The notes: generated by a model not told the origin, from the letters alone. A DNA stretch of 64,000 nucleotides from Nocardioides malaquae (GCF_015070385.1 NZ_JADCSA010000011.1:62001-126000); one strand, 5' to 3'; counted from the stretch's first letter, positions 35,657 to 52,006 are shown. Made by a program: numbers and translations.

Positions 35657-36832
35657 ATGAGCGCCACCTCCGCCGACGTGACCCTGCGCCCCCTGCTCGG
35701 CTGGATCCACCCGGCCGACGGAGAGGCGGTCGACCCGGCCGCGGTGCTGGCCCACCTGCGTCGCCACGGCATCGTCGGTTCGGTGCAGTCCGGCGCGATC
35801 GGGGTCGACGAGCCGTGCACGCTGGTGGTGCTCGTCGACGACGTCGAACGCGTCCAGGTGGTGCGCGACGGCAGGGTCGGCGCCGGCGCCCCGGTGACGA
35901 GCTTCGCCCCGGCGCTGGGGCGTGAGCTGGAGGTCGAGGTGCTCCTGGGTGACGAGTTCTACGGCGACGTCGACGCCGGCGGCGAGGACACCCCGGAGCT
36001 GCCCGACGTGGCGCTGTGCCGCGTCGTGGACTCCGCACTGCCGCTGCTCGCCCACACCCTCGGCCCGCTGGACGCCAGCGTCGTCGACAGGTGGACGATC
36101 CTCCGCTTCGAGGAGGAGTGGGTCGACGTCGAGCAGCACGGGTGGCTGGGCGGAGACCTGCCGCTGCTGGTGCTGCGACGAAACGGGCGCTCGCGCGAGA
36201 TCCAGGTCGTCACCCGGTGGAACGACTCCTCCGGCCACGCCCTGACCCGCGAGCCCGACCTGATGCCCGCCTTCACCGAGATGGAGGGCCCGGCGATGGC
36301 GGCCCTCACCAACCCCCACCTCGCCGCCGACTCCGACCTGCGGGCCGTGCTCGCCCACCCGCGCTTCCGCCACCTCGACCTGCTCGAGGTCGCCTCGGTC
36401 CTGCAGAGCGCGATGGACGACGGGTGGTCGGCCCGCGTCCTCACCGCGCTCGGGTTGCCGTCCCTGGCCGCCGACGTGCACGAGGGGCGGGCGGAGCTGC
36501 CCGACCCGACCCACGTCGGGGCCACGTCGCTCGGCCGCTCGCTCGTCGACACGGTCCTGCGCTACTACGACGCCCCGCACGAGGAGGTCCGGCGCCGTAC
36601 GCCCTACGGCAAGCTATACGACCGGGTGCAGCGCCACCCGGTCGCGGCGGGCGCGATGATCACCACCGAGGTCGCCGCGTCGGTAGCGGCGCTGGCCGCA
36701 GGCGTACGCCCCGGGCGCGGCACCGCGGCCCGCACCGCGCTGCTGTCGGCAGGGGTGGTCGGACTGCTCGACGCCACCATGGGCGCGGTGCTCGCCACCC
36801 GGCGCTTCCGCCGTCGCCGCCTCACCGCCTGA
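35657..36832 (+). CDS. Uncharacterised membrane-anchored protein B (tandem paralogue)
   Basis: The 391-residue protein is a paralogue of the preceding gene. It shares LEVEVLLGDEFYGD with the DGVFIGDD region, LLAHTLGPLDASVVDRWTILRFEEEWVDVEQHG with the LLAHHVG segment, and DGWSARVLTALGLPSLAADVHEGRA with the same central motif. Two hydrophobic segments near the C-terminus (about 330-350 and 357-382) anchor it. No enzyme motif is visible. It is convergent with the FAD/Fe-S gene, ending 4 nt from that gene's stop. Confidence 0.8.
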   Translation: MSATSADVTLRPLLGWIHPADGEAVDPAAVLAHLRRHGIVGSVQSGAIGVDEPCTLVVLVDDVERVQVVRDGRVGAGAPVTSFAPALGRELEVEVLLGDEFYGDVDAGGEDTPELPDVALCRVVDSALPLLAHTLGPLDASVVDRWTILRFEEEWVDVEQHGWLGGDLPLLVLRRNGRSREIQVVTRWNDSSGHALTREPDLMPAFTEMEGPAMAALTNPHLAADSDLRAVLAHPRFRHLDLLEVASVLQSAMDDGWSARVLTALGLPSLAADVHEGRAELPDPTHVGATSLGRSLVDTVLRYYDAPHEEVRRRTPYGKLYDRVQRHPVAAGAMITTEVAASVAALAAGVRPGRGTAARTALLSAGVVGLLDATMGAVLATRRFRRRRLTA

Positions 36833-36836
36833 CGGG

Positions 36837-39605
36837 TCATTGGGGGCCGGTGGCCGGCAGCAGCAGCTGGGCCAGGTGGAGCACCTCGCGCCCGGTCAGG
36901 TCGGCGACCTGGCTGCGGCACGACAGTCCGTCGGCCAGCACCACCGCGTCGGGGTGCGCGCGCAGGGCCGGCAGCAGGTGGGTCTCCGCGACCGCCACGG
37001 AGACGTCGTGGTGCCCTGCCTCCATGCCGAAGTTGCCGGCCAACCCGCAGCACCCGCCCACCACGACGACGTCGGCGCCGGTGCGGCGCAGCAGCGCCTC
37101 GTCACGCGCCCAGCCGCCCACCGAACGCTGGTGGCAGTGCGGCTGGGCGACCACCGTGGTCCCGGTGAGGTCGGGCAGCGCCACCTCGACGCCCTGGTCA
37201 GCCAGCCGTTCGAGCAGCTCGGCCAGCGTCACGGTCGTCGCAGCCACCGCCCGCGCCGCGGCCCGGTCACTCGCCAGACGCAGGGCGTCGCTGCGGAGGG
37301 TCGCCAGGCACGACGGCTCCAGCCCCAGCACCGGCGCCCCGGTCGCGACGTAGGGCGCCAGCACCGCGACCAGGTCGTCGACGCTGCGCGCCGCGGCGTC
37401 GAGCTGGCCGGTGGAGACCAGCGGCAGGCCGCAGCAGGCCCGCGCACCCACGACCTCGGCCCGCACGCCCGCCGACGCCAGCAGCTGCTGCACCGCCCGC
37501 CCCGACTCGGGCAGGAAGTGGTCGGTGAAGGTGTCCGCCCAGATCCACACGTCCGGCGCGGTGTCCGGTCGTACGCCCGCAGGCCGCAGCCGGGTGGGTG
37601 CGGGGCGCGGCAGCGCACGGCGCGGATCCACGCCGGCGGCCCGCTTGGCCAGCCCGGCCAGACGACCGTCACCACCCGCGAGCGGCAGCAACCGCCGCAG
37701 CGGCGACTCGAGCAGCTGCGGCAGTCGCCCCAGGGTGTGGTGGCTGCGCGGCCGGGCCAACCAGCCCCGCAGCCCCTGATGCCGCACATGCAGCACCTCG
37801 GCCTTCATCGCGGCCATGTCGACCCCCGTCGGACACTCCGTCGAGCAGGCCTTGCAGGCCAGGCAGAGGTCGAGGGCGTCGGCCACCGCGTCGCCGTCGA
37901 GCGTGACCACCCCGTCGGCGTCGAGCGCCTCCTGCAGCACCCGGGCCCGCCCGCGGGTGGAGTCCTTCTCCGCCCGCGTCGCCTGCCACGACGGGCACAT
38001 CACGCCGGGCGTGTGGGCCGAGACGCACTTGCCCACCCCCGTGCAGCGGTGCGCGTCATCGGCGAGGTCGTCGAGCAGCCGGACGCCGGCGATCGTGCGC
38101 ACCGGCCGGGCGGGTCGCAGGTCAGCGTCGAGCGGCGCCGGGTCGACGAGCACGCCGGGGTTGAGCAGCCCGTCGGGGTCAGCGGCCGCCTTGACGGCGC
38201 CGAAGAGCGCCAGCGACCGCTCGTCGTACATGAGCGGCAGCAGCTCCGAACGGGCCCGACCGTCACCGTGCTCGCCCGACAGCGACCCGCCGTGGGCGAC
38301 CAGCGCCGTCGCGCACTCGCGCAGGAACGTCTTGAACCGCGCCGGACCGTCGGAGAAGTCGAAGTCGATGCGCACGTGCACGCAGCCGTCACCGAAGTGG
38401 CCGTAGGGCACGCCGTCGAGTCCGTGGTCGACGAGCAGCCGGTCGAAGTCGCGCAGCCACGCGCCCAGCCGCTCGGGCGGCACCGCCGCGTCCTCCCAGC
38501 CGGCGTGGGCGGGGCGGGTCAACGAGCGGGCGGCCAGACCGGCGCCGTCCTCCCGGATCCGCCACAGACGCGCCTGCGCGACCGGGTCGACGACGACCTC
38601 CGCGTCGAGCGCCCCCGCCGCCGCGACCACGGCCCGGGCCCGCTCGCCCGCGACACCCGGGTCGTCGCCGGTCACCTCGGCGAAGAGCCAGCCCTCCCCG
38701 CGCGGCAGGGCCGGCGGCGCGGTCACCAGCCGCACGATGCGGGCGTCCAACCCCTCGCAGGCCACCAGGCCGTCGAGACCGAGCAACCCCGGCACCGCGT
38801 CGGCGGCCTCGACCATCGAGGCGTAGCCGAGCACGACGAGGTGGCGCACCGGGGCGTCGCGCACGAGGCGTAGGGTCGCGGCCTCCACGACGGCGAGCGT
38901 GCCCTCCGAGCCGACCAGCGCCCGCTCGGGTCGCAGCCGCTCGGGCAGCAGGTGCTCCAACGCATAGCCGCTGACCTGACGGGAGAAGCGGCCGAAGGTG
39001 GTGCGCACGTTCCCGAGGTCGGCGGCGACCACGTCGGCCAGCGCGCCGGCGACCCCGTCGACGACCCCCGGCGCGACGTGCTGACGCGCCCCGTCGCCCC
39101 ACAGCACGTCGAGCGCCTCCACGTTGTCGCTCGTACGCCCGTAGCCCAGCGCTCGGGAGCCGCACGCGTTGTTGCCGACCATGCCGCCGACCGTGCAGCG
39201 GGTGTGCGTCGACGGGTCAGGACCGAAGCGCCAGCCGGCCGCCACCGCCCGGGTCTGCAGTGCGGCGTGCACCACACCGGGCTCGACCACGGCGGTGCCG
39301 GCCTCGGCGTCGAAGGCGCGGACGCGGGTCAGGTGGCGCGAGGTGTCGACGACGATCCCCGGCCCGACCGCGTTGCCGGCGATCGACGTGCCGGCCCCGC
39401 GCATCGTGAGCGGGGTGCCGCTGGCGCGCGCGACCTCGAGCACCGCGGACAGCTCGTCGGTGTGCCGCGGGCGCACCACGACCTGCGGCAGCACCCGGTA
39501 GAGCGAGGCGTCGCTGGCGTGGAGCGTGCGGTCGAGGTCGCTCGCCCCGACGTCGTCGACGCCGGCGGCCCGCAGCGCGGCGACCAGGTCGACGGCGCGG
39601 GTCAC
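36837..39605 (-). CDS. FAD-linked oxidoreductase fused to 4Fe-4S/CCG domains (D-lactate/glycolate dehydrogenase-like)
   Basis: The 922-residue protein joins a FAD-binding domain (GAGTSIAGNAVGPGIVVD, about residues 70-87; GGMVGNNACGSR near 139-150), a C-terminal flavin domain, and an iron-sulfur part. The second cluster motif CLACKACSTECPTG is complete. The first cluster region reads CTGVGKC...MCPS and departs from the usual CxxCxxC spacing. Two cysteine-rich CCG modules follow (ACCGLPLVSTG and GGCCGLAGNFG). It probably oxidises a 2-hydroxyacid and passes electrons to the quinone pool. Starting GTG lies 1 nt after the stop of the upstream membrane gene. Confidence 0.88.
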   Translation of the reverse strand: MTRAVDLVAALRAAGVDDVGASDLDRTLHASDASLYRVLPQVVVRPRHTDELSAVLEVARASGTPLTMRGAGTSIAGNAVGPGIVVDTSRHLTRVRAFDAEAGTAVVEPGVVHAALQTRAVAAGWRFGPDPSTHTRCTVGGMVGNNACGSRALGYGRTSDNVEALDVLWGDGARQHVAPGVVDGVAGALADVVAADLGNVRTTFGRFSRQVSGYALEHLLPERLRPERALVGSEGTLAVVEAATLRLVRDAPVRHLVVLGYASMVEAADAVPGLLGLDGLVACEGLDARIVRLVTAPPALPRGEGWLFAEVTGDDPGVAGERARAVVAAAGALDAEVVVDPVAQARLWRIREDGAGLAARSLTRPAHAGWEDAAVPPERLGAWLRDFDRLLVDHGLDGVPYGHFGDGCVHVRIDFDFSDGPARFKTFLRECATALVAHGGSLSGEHGDGRARSELLPLMYDERSLALFGAVKAAADPDGLLNPGVLVDPAPLDADLRPARPVRTIAGVRLLDDLADDAHRCTGVGKCVSAHTPGVMCPSWQATRAEKDSTRGRARVLQEALDADGVVTLDGDAVADALDLCLACKACSTECPTGVDMAAMKAEVLHVRHQGLRGWLARPRSHHTLGRLPQLLESPLRRLLPLAGGDGRLAGLAKRAAGVDPRRALPRPAPTRLRPAGVRPDTAPDVWIWADTFTDHFLPESGRAVQQLLASAGVRAEVVGARACCGLPLVSTGQLDAAARSVDDLVAVLAPYVATGAPVLGLEPSCLATLRSDALRLASDRAAARAVAATTVTLAELLERLADQGVEVALPDLTGTTVVAQPHCHQRSVGGWARDEALLRRTGADVVVVGGCCGLAGNFGMEAGHHDVSVAVAETHLLPALRAHPDAVVLADGLSCRSQVADLTGREVLHLAQLLLPATGPQ

Positions 39606-39606
39606 C

Positions 39607-40113
39607 TCACGCCTCGGGCACGTCGCGGTAGAAACGGTTGCGGTGACGCATCATCGCGACGAGCGCCAGGCAGAAGGCCCCGATGAGGATCCAGACGCTC
39701 CACGCGAGCGGACCGGTCAGCTCGCCACGCCGCGCGCTGAGCACCATCACGGGGCAGATCGAGACGAGCAGCCCCATCGTCCAGAGGTTGACCAGCGCCA
39801 TGTCCTCCGCGAGCCGCCGGCGGGCCACCGGCTCGTGCTCGGGCTTCGCCCAGTGGTCCTTGCGCGGGATGTTGACCATCGACCAGTGCAGCCGGTCGGC
39901 GGAGTGCGACATCCAGGCGAGGAACAGCCAGGTCGCGAGGCAGAGACCACCGACGACCGCGACGAGCTCGGTGCGGGTGCCCCATTCGTCGGGCTGACCG
40001 TCGACGCCGAAGTGCACGGCGATCTCGCCGTCGGGCAGGGCGAACCAGGCCAGCGCGAAGCTCCCCAGGGCGAGCAGGAGGGCGGAGAGGTTCCACCGCG
40101 CCGGCAGGCTCAT
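39607..40113 (-). CDS. DUF1648-type membrane protein
   Basis: The 168-residue protein has four hydrophobic segments and FALPDGEIAVHFGVDGQPDEWGTR in its first loop, the DUF1648 hallmark. Function is unknown; some family members take part in immunity or sensing. ATG at 40113 has GGAGGG upstream and overlaps the Nudix gene stop by 4 nt. It sits between the Nudix gene and the FAD/Fe-S gene, all translated in close sequence. Confidence 0.75.
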   Translation of the reverse strand: MSLPARWNLSALLLALGSFALAWFALPDGEIAVHFGVDGQPDEWGTRTELVAVVGGLCLATWLFLAWMSHSADRLHWSMVNIPRKDHWAKPEHEPVARRRLAEDMALVNLWTMGLLVSICPVMVLSARRGELTGPLAWSVWILIGAFCLALVAMMRHRNRFYRDVPEA

Positions 40114-41027
40114 CGGTCCCTCCGCAGGGTGAGCGCGTGCCGCACCACCTCGTGCACCTCCACCTCGTCCGAGGTGATCCGGCCCACCGGCACGAAGTCG
40201 ACCGCGTCGGTGGTGCCGCCCAGCTCGGCGACGTAGGGCTCGGCACCGTCGGCGAGCGACGCAGCGAAGATCGTGTGCACGCCGTGGAAGTCCTCGAGCC
40301 GCCCGTCGGGCGCGGTGCCGGTGAAGTGCACGTCGTGCAGGCCGAGCAGCTCGCCCACCTCGCACTCCACACCGCACTCCTCGAGCACCTCTCTGGCCAG
40401 CGCGTGGGCCGGCGCCTCACCGTGCTCGACACCGCCGCCCGGCAACGTCCAGGCCCCGGAGTGGAAGCCGTGCGACGAGATGCGCGTCAGCAACCACTCC
40501 TCACCCTCCGCGCCGTCGCGCGCGATGACGCCGTACGCCGCCAGTCGCTGCACGCGCGGCGGCTGCAGGTCGCCGAGAGCGTCGGCGACCATCGCGAAGA
40601 CCGGCACCCGGCCCGAGAGCACGTCCTCGATCGGCTTCCAGGCGGCCTCGGCCGTCGAGCCGTCGACCTCGACGACGCGAGGGGCGGGCGACTCCTTGGC
40701 GACCCATCCCTCGAAGACGATGCGCAGCGCGTGGGCGTCGACCACCCGACCGTCACGGCGTACGCCCGGCAGGTGCGCCGAGTAGACACGAGCGGTCTCG
40801 CCGACGGTGACCGCCAGCCCCGTCTCCTCGTGCACCTCACGCACCACCGCGTCGCGGGGGTCCTCCCCGTGCTCGACGCCGCCGCCCGGAAGGGTCCACA
40901 TCTCCGTCGCCGAGATCCGCTCGGCCAGGCGGGAGAGCAGGATCTCGTCGGTGCCGTCGGCGAGGGTGCGCCGGATGACCGCATAGGCAGCGACCCGCTG
41001 GTGACGGGGGTGGACTGCGGCGCTCAT
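40110..41027 (-). CDS. Tandem Nudix hydrolase (two Nudix domains)
   Basis: The 305-residue protein has two complete Nudix boxes: GGGVEHGEDPRDAVVREVHEE (residues 48-68) and GGGVEHGEAPAHALAREVLEE (198-218), each with the G-x5-E-x7-R-E-x2-E-E core. Each lies after a WTLPGGG strand. The two halves are about 30-40 percent alike by eye, suggesting an internal duplication. Nudix enzymes hydrolyse nucleoside diphosphates linked to another group. TAGGTT ends 6 nt before the ATG (leaderless). Confidence 0.9.
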   Translation of the reverse strand: MSAAVHPRHQRVAAYAVIRRTLADGTDEILLSRLAERISATEMWTLPGGGVEHGEDPRDAVVREVHEETGLAVTVGETARVYSAHLPGVRRDGRVVDAHALRIVFEGWVAKESPAPRVVEVDGSTAEAAWKPIEDVLSGRVPVFAMVADALGDLQPPRVQRLAAYGVIARDGAEGEEWLLTRISSHGFHSGAWTLPGGGVEHGEAPAHALAREVLEECGVECEVGELLGLHDVHFTGTAPDGRLEDFHGVHTIFAASLADGAEPYVAELGGTTDAVDFVPVGRITSDEVEVHEVVRHALTLRRDR

Positions 41028-41033
41028 GGCACC

Positions 41034-41071
41034 AACCTAGGTCACCGTTCCAGCCATCCCTTGCCTACGGT
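41034..41071. promoter_or_regulatory. Divergent leaderless promoters of Nudix gene and pseudogene
   Basis: On the minus strand TAGGTT (41039-41034) ends 6 nt before the Nudix ATG. On the plus strand TACGGT (41066-41071) ends 6 nt before the ATG of the broken acyltransferase gene at 41078. Confidence 0.5.
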
Positions 41072-41077
41072 GGAGGG

Positions 41078-41640
41078 ATGCCGACCGCAACTCCCTCACG
41101 GGAGCTCGCGTCGCCGGCCTCGCAGCGGCGTCGCGACCCCTGGATCGACAACACCAAAGCCGTCCTCGTGCTGCTCGTGGTGGTGGGCCACTTCCTCACG
41201 ATGACGCCCTGCGGGCCCACTGGGTGTGGCTGCCGGTCTCAGTCGCGCTGAGCCTGGTCGTCGGCCAGTGGGGCCTGCCGTGGCTCGACCTCAACCGGGT
41301 CTTCGGTTTCCTGCCCTTCTTCGTGCTGGGCCTGCACCTGCCGTCGTGGGCGGAGGCGGCGCTGCCGACGTGGTCCGCTGGCTGCCCGACGAGGCGTGGG
41401 GCCAGGTGCTGTGGGTCGTCACGGGGTCCCTCGCAGTGGGCGTGCTGCTGGGCTGGCCCCCGGTCGCCCGCCGTCTGCAGTGGCTGGTCGAACCGGTGGG
41501 TGCCGTACGCTCCCTCGCCGCCCACGTGCGTTCGCTCAGGAAGGCTCCGGAACCGTCGCCCACGACGCCGGCAGCGCCGACCGGGGAGAGTTGTCCCACC
41601 GCGCCGCCTCGGCCCGCGTCGGCGCGTGACCTCCCAGGTG
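41078..41640 (+). pseudogene. Decayed acyltransferase-3/fucose-O-acetylase-like gene
   Basis: Three pieces in three frames remain. Frame 1 (41078-41251) begins with a proper start, then DPWIDNTKAVLVLLVVVGHFLTMTP, the first-helix hallmark of this membrane acyltransferase family. Frame 3 (from about 41215) gives LPVSVALSLVVGQWGLPWLDLNRVFGFLPFFVLGLHL, a late-helix region. Frame 2 (from about 41367) gives DVVRWLPDEAWGQVLWVVTGSLAVGVLLGW. The middle helices are missing and at least two frameshifts are present, so no functional protein can be made. The 3' end overlaps the convergent PlsC gene. Confidence 0.75.
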
Positions 41641-42342
41641 CGCCGGATACCACGGGGCGTACTCCCCCGGTCGGGGACGATGGTGCTCCGCGGTCTGCAG
41701 GTCCTCCAGCATCTCGGTGAGCCGCACGCCCAACTTGGTCGTCCAGCTGTCGAGGTCCTCCCCCGGTCCCACGGTCAACGGTGGACCGAACCGCAGGTCG
41801 ACGCGACGCCCGCGGGTGAGGTCGGGGCCGGGTTCGCGCCCGCCGAGCTCACCGCCCTCCGGGCGCCCCACCGAGTAGATCCGCTGGATGCCCCACAGCG
41901 CAGCCGGCACGACGACGGCGCCGGTCTCCCGGGCCAGGGCGGCCGTGCCGCGCATCAGCGGGCGCACCGTGAACGAGTAGGAGATGCCGGCCTCGGGGAA
42001 GGTGCCGACCATCTCGCCGTCGCGCAGCAGCCGGCGCGCCTGCAGGTAGGCAGCGGCCGGTGCCGCCCGGTCGACGGGGATGTGGCGCATCCGGGTCATG
42101 GGGCCCGCGATGCCCGGGGCGTGCCACACGTCGTGACGCGCCATGAAACGAGGCGTACGCCCTCGGCGACGCGCCGCCAGCGCGAGAGGCAGGGCGTCGA
42201 GGTAGGAGACGTGGGTCGCCGCGAGGATCACCGGCCCGGAGGTCGGCACGTGCTCGAGTCCGTCGACCTCCAGACGTACGTCGAGTGCCCGCATCGCCGC
42301 GCGCCCCACGGTCGTGGCCGCGGCATACCAGAACTCACCCAC
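41536..42342 (-). CDS. 1-acyl-glycerol-3-phosphate acyltransferase-like (PlsC family)
   Basis: The 268-residue protein has the acyltransferase block I THVSYLDALPLALA with the H-x4-D motif (His34 and Asp39 region), RFMARHDVWH, and MVGTFPEAGISYSF in place of the usual FPEG(T/S). A C-terminal extension is specific. It probably acylates lysophosphatidic acid or a related lipid. The GTG at 42342 gives the expected start; no strong Shine-Dalgarno is seen. It ends inside the remains of the acyltransferase pseudogene and follows menJ on the same strand. Confidence 0.83.
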   Translation of the reverse strand: MGEFWYAAATTVGRAAMRALDVRLEVDGLEHVPTSGPVILAATHVSYLDALPLALAARRRGRTPRFMARHDVWHAPGIAGPMTRMRHIPVDRAAPAAAYLQARRLLRDGEMVGTFPEAGISYSFTVRPLMRGTAALARETGAVVVPAALWGIQRIYSVGRPEGGELGGREPGPDLTRGRRVDLRFGPPLTVGPGEDLDSWTTKLGVRLTEMLEDLQTAEHHRPRPGEYAPWYPAHLGGHAPTRAEAARWDNSPRSALPASWATVPEPS

Positions 42343-42386
42343 CGGCCCATTCTCGACGCCCTCGGGCCCGACGTCCGGCGAACGTC

Positions 42387-43676
42387 TCAGGAGAAGGGCG
42401 GTCGCGCGTCCCGGGCGATCGAGCGACGACCGGCCCAGCGCCACACCCGGGCGGCGGCGTCGCGGTCCTCGTCGGTGACCAGGTTGCCCATCCAACGCAG
42501 CGCCAGGGTCATCAGCAGGTCGGAACGCATCCCGACCGGGCCGAGGGCCGTGATGACCTTCGGCGTGGTGGCGATGCCGGCGAGGCGGCGGGCGATCGAG
42601 AAGGACTCCCCGTAGCTCTCCCGCAGCAGCGCCGGCCACGTGGTGGCGAGGTCGAGCTCCTCCCCGCTCCCCGCAACGCCGTGGGCGGCGAGCAGCTCGG
42701 CGAGCACCCGTCCGGTCTCCAGGCCGTAGTCGATGCCCTCACCGTTGAGCGGGTTGACGCATCCGGCGGCGTCACCGACCAGCGCCCAGTTGCGCCCCGC
42801 CACGTTGCTCACCGCCCCGCCCATCGGGAGCAGCGCGGAAGCCTCGGCGCGCAGGTCACCGACCAGCGCGAACTCCTCGCGCAACGTCTCGGCGTAGAAG
42901 CGCATCAGCGGCTTCACCGCGATGTCCGCGGGCCGCTTCGCGGTCGCCAGCGCCCCGGCGCCGAGGTTGACCTCGCCGCTGCCGAGCGGGAAGACCCAGC
43001 CGTAGCCCGCGAGCGCCTTCCCCTCCTCGTCGCGCAGCTCGAGGTGGGAGGAGATCCACGGGTCGTCGCTGCGCTCGGACTTCACGTACGACCGTCCCGC
43101 GACGCCGTAGACGGTGTCGCGGTGCCACTCGCGCCCGAGCACCTTGCCGAGCGGGGAGCGTACGCCGTCGGCGACGACGAGCCAGCGGCACGCCACCTCG
43201 ACGCGCTCCTTGGCGCCGTCCTCGCCGGTGACCTGGAAGACCACGGCACGCACCCGGTCGCCGTCCATGACGACGTCGACGGCCCGGGCCCCGTCGACCG
43301 ACCTCGCGCCCGACGCCACCGCCGTGAGCCGCAGGTGGTCGTCGAGCTCGGTGCGCGGCACCGCGGAGCCCCAGGTGGGCAGGTCGCTGCCGGGCACGTC
43401 GGGCCAGCGCAGGTGGAGCACCTGGCCGAAGCCGTGGGCGCGCAGGCCGTGGTTGACGGTGCGGCCCTGCAGCCACTCGGTCAGTCCGAGCTTGTCGAGC
43501 TCGTGGATCGCGCGCGGGGTGAGGCCGTCACCGCAGGTCTTGTCGCGCGGGAAGACCGCGGCATCGACCAGCAGCGTCTCGAGTCCGTGGCGGGCCGCCC
43601 ACGCGGCCGCACCGGACCCGGCGGGGCCGGCTCCGACGACGAGGACATCGGTCTGGGTGGGCAGCTCGTGGGGCAC
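42387..43676 (-). CDS. menJ: Menaquinone reductase MenJ-like, geranylgeranyl reductase family
   Basis: The 429-residue flavoprotein has an N-terminal FAD loop VVGAGPAGSGAAAWAARHG (residues 14-32), the family segment FPRDKTCGDGLTPRAIHEL, and a late WALVGDAAGCVNPLNGEGIDYGLETGR. It matches the actinobacterial geranylgeranyl reductase family, which includes MenJ (Rv0561c), the enzyme saturating one isoprene unit of menaquinone. The GTG start follows GACAAT by 6 nt and lies just after the rpoC terminator. PlsC-like gene follows on the same strand 44 nt later. Confidence 0.85.
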   Translation of the reverse strand: MPHELPTQTDVLVVGAGPAGSGAAAWAARHGLETLLVDAAVFPRDKTCGDGLTPRAIHELDKLGLTEWLQGRTVNHGLRAHGFGQVLHLRWPDVPGSDLPTWGSAVPRTELDDHLRLTAVASGARSVDGARAVDVVMDGDRVRAVVFQVTGEDGAKERVEVACRWLVVADGVRSPLGKVLGREWHRDTVYGVAGRSYVKSERSDDPWISSHLELRDEEGKALAGYGWVFPLGSGEVNLGAGALATAKRPADIAVKPLMRFYAETLREEFALVGDLRAEASALLPMGGAVSNVAGRNWALVGDAAGCVNPLNGEGIDYGLETGRVLAELLAAHGVAGSGEELDLATTWPALLRESYGESFSIARRLAGIATTPKVITALGPVGMRSDLLMTLALRWMGNLVTDEDRDAAARVWRWAGRRSIARDARPPFS

Positions 43677-43682
43677 CCCCCG

Positions 43683-43688
43683 ATTGTC
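43683..43688 (-). promoter_or_regulatory. -10 element of leaderless menJ promoter
   Basis: Minus-strand GACAAT ends 6 nt before the GTG of menJ, between it and the rpoC terminator. Confidence 0.45.
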
Positions 43689-43726
43689 TCAGGTGCACCC
43701 AGTCGCGGCGCACCGCCTCGAAATGG

Positions 43727-43768
43727 CCGCGAGGGCCGACCCCACGGACGTGGGGCCGACCCTCGCGG
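43727..43768 (-). terminator. rpoC terminator
   Basis: Positions 43727-43745 pair with 43750-43768 (19-bp arms with two mismatches, 4-nt loop), 19 nt after the rpoC stop. Confidence 0.8.
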
Positions 43769-43786
43769 GTGACTGCGGGCGACGAC

Positions 43787-47641
<3,855 letters not shown>

Positions 47642-47661
47642 TGTGTTGATTCCCTACCTTC

Positions 47662-51204
<3,543 letters not shown>

Positions 51205-51308
51205 GATGTGCGTCCTTCGAATCATCGCTGAAGGTGAAGTGGCGCCGCCGACCACTACAACACCCCTCCGGACAGGGCGAGAGCATATGAGGGCAGGCGC
51301 AACGACTG

Positions 51309-51338
51309 AGCATAGCGCATGCAAGGGGTCTCCACCAA
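51309..51338 (-). promoter_or_regulatory. Candidate rpoB promoter
   Basis: Minus-strand TTGGTG (51338-51333) and TATGCT (51314-51309) are 18 bp apart, about 100 nt before the rpoB start. The same -35 hexamer occurs in the rplJ promoter. The rest of the 334-bp gap (51205-51538) holds the rplL hairpin and no gene I can support. Confidence 0.55.
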
Positions 51339-51477
51339 GACCCGAGAATCAGGACTCCGGTCACACCGCACGGCCCCGCGGGCTGCCAGGTGGATCGATC
51401 CGGGTGGACGAAGCGATGATGACCCCCCGACGCACCCCGGGTCAAGCGGACCGGGCCGCTGCTCACCAAATGACCGA

Positions 51478-51505
51478 AGGCGGCCACCCCGTGGGGTGAC
51501 CGCCT
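51478..51505 (-). terminator. Hairpin after rplL (attenuator-like)
   Basis: AGGCGGCCACCCC (51478-51490) pairs with 51493-51505 with one mismatch and a 2-nt nominal loop. It may reduce read-through from rplJL into rpoBC. Confidence 0.65.
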
Positions 51506-51538
51506 CCGAAGCTCCGAGGAGCAGGATTCAGCGGAACG

Positions 51539-51925
51539 TCACTTGAGGGTGACGCTGGCGCCGGCGCCCTCGAGCGCCTCCTTGGCCTTGTCCGCGGCCT
51601 CCTTGTTGGCGCCCTCGAGGACAGCCTTGGGGGCGGACTCAACGAGGTCCTTCGCCTCCTTCAGGCCGAGACCGGTCAGGGCGCGCACCTCCTTGATGAC
51701 GTTGATCTTCTTGTCACCAGCGGCCTCGAGGATGACGTCGAACTCGTCCTTCTCGGCAGCGGCCTCGGGGGCAGCGCCACCCGCGGCGGGGGCAGCGGCG
51801 GCGGCGACCGGCGCGGCGGCGGTGACGCCGAAGGTCTCCTCGAACTCCTTCACGAACTCGGAGAGCTCGATGAGGGTCATCTCCTTGAACGCGTCGAGGA
51901 GCTCTGCAGTGCTGAGCTTCGCCAT
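51539..51925 (-). CDS. rplL: 50S ribosomal protein L7/L12
   Basis: The 128-residue protein has the L7/L12 structure: an N-terminal dimer region [26 protein letters not shown], an Ala/Pro-rich hinge, and the C-terminal domain [24 protein letters not shown] binding translation factors. It forms the ribosomal stalk with L10 (rplJ), 81 nt upstream in the same transcript. Confidence 0.98.
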   Translation of the reverse strand: MAKLSTAELLDAFKEMTLIELSEFVKEFEETFGVTAAAPVAAAAAPAAGGAAPEAAAEKDEFDVILEAAGDKKINVIKEVRALTGLGLKEAKDLVESAPKAVLEGANKEAADKAKEALEGAGASVTLK

Positions 51926-52006
51926 GATGGGCGATTCCTTCCATTCGGTGGCCGGCCCGGTTGAGGGACGGCCGAGGGGTAACAGGTGGTGTACGTCGGC
52001 CCTGGA

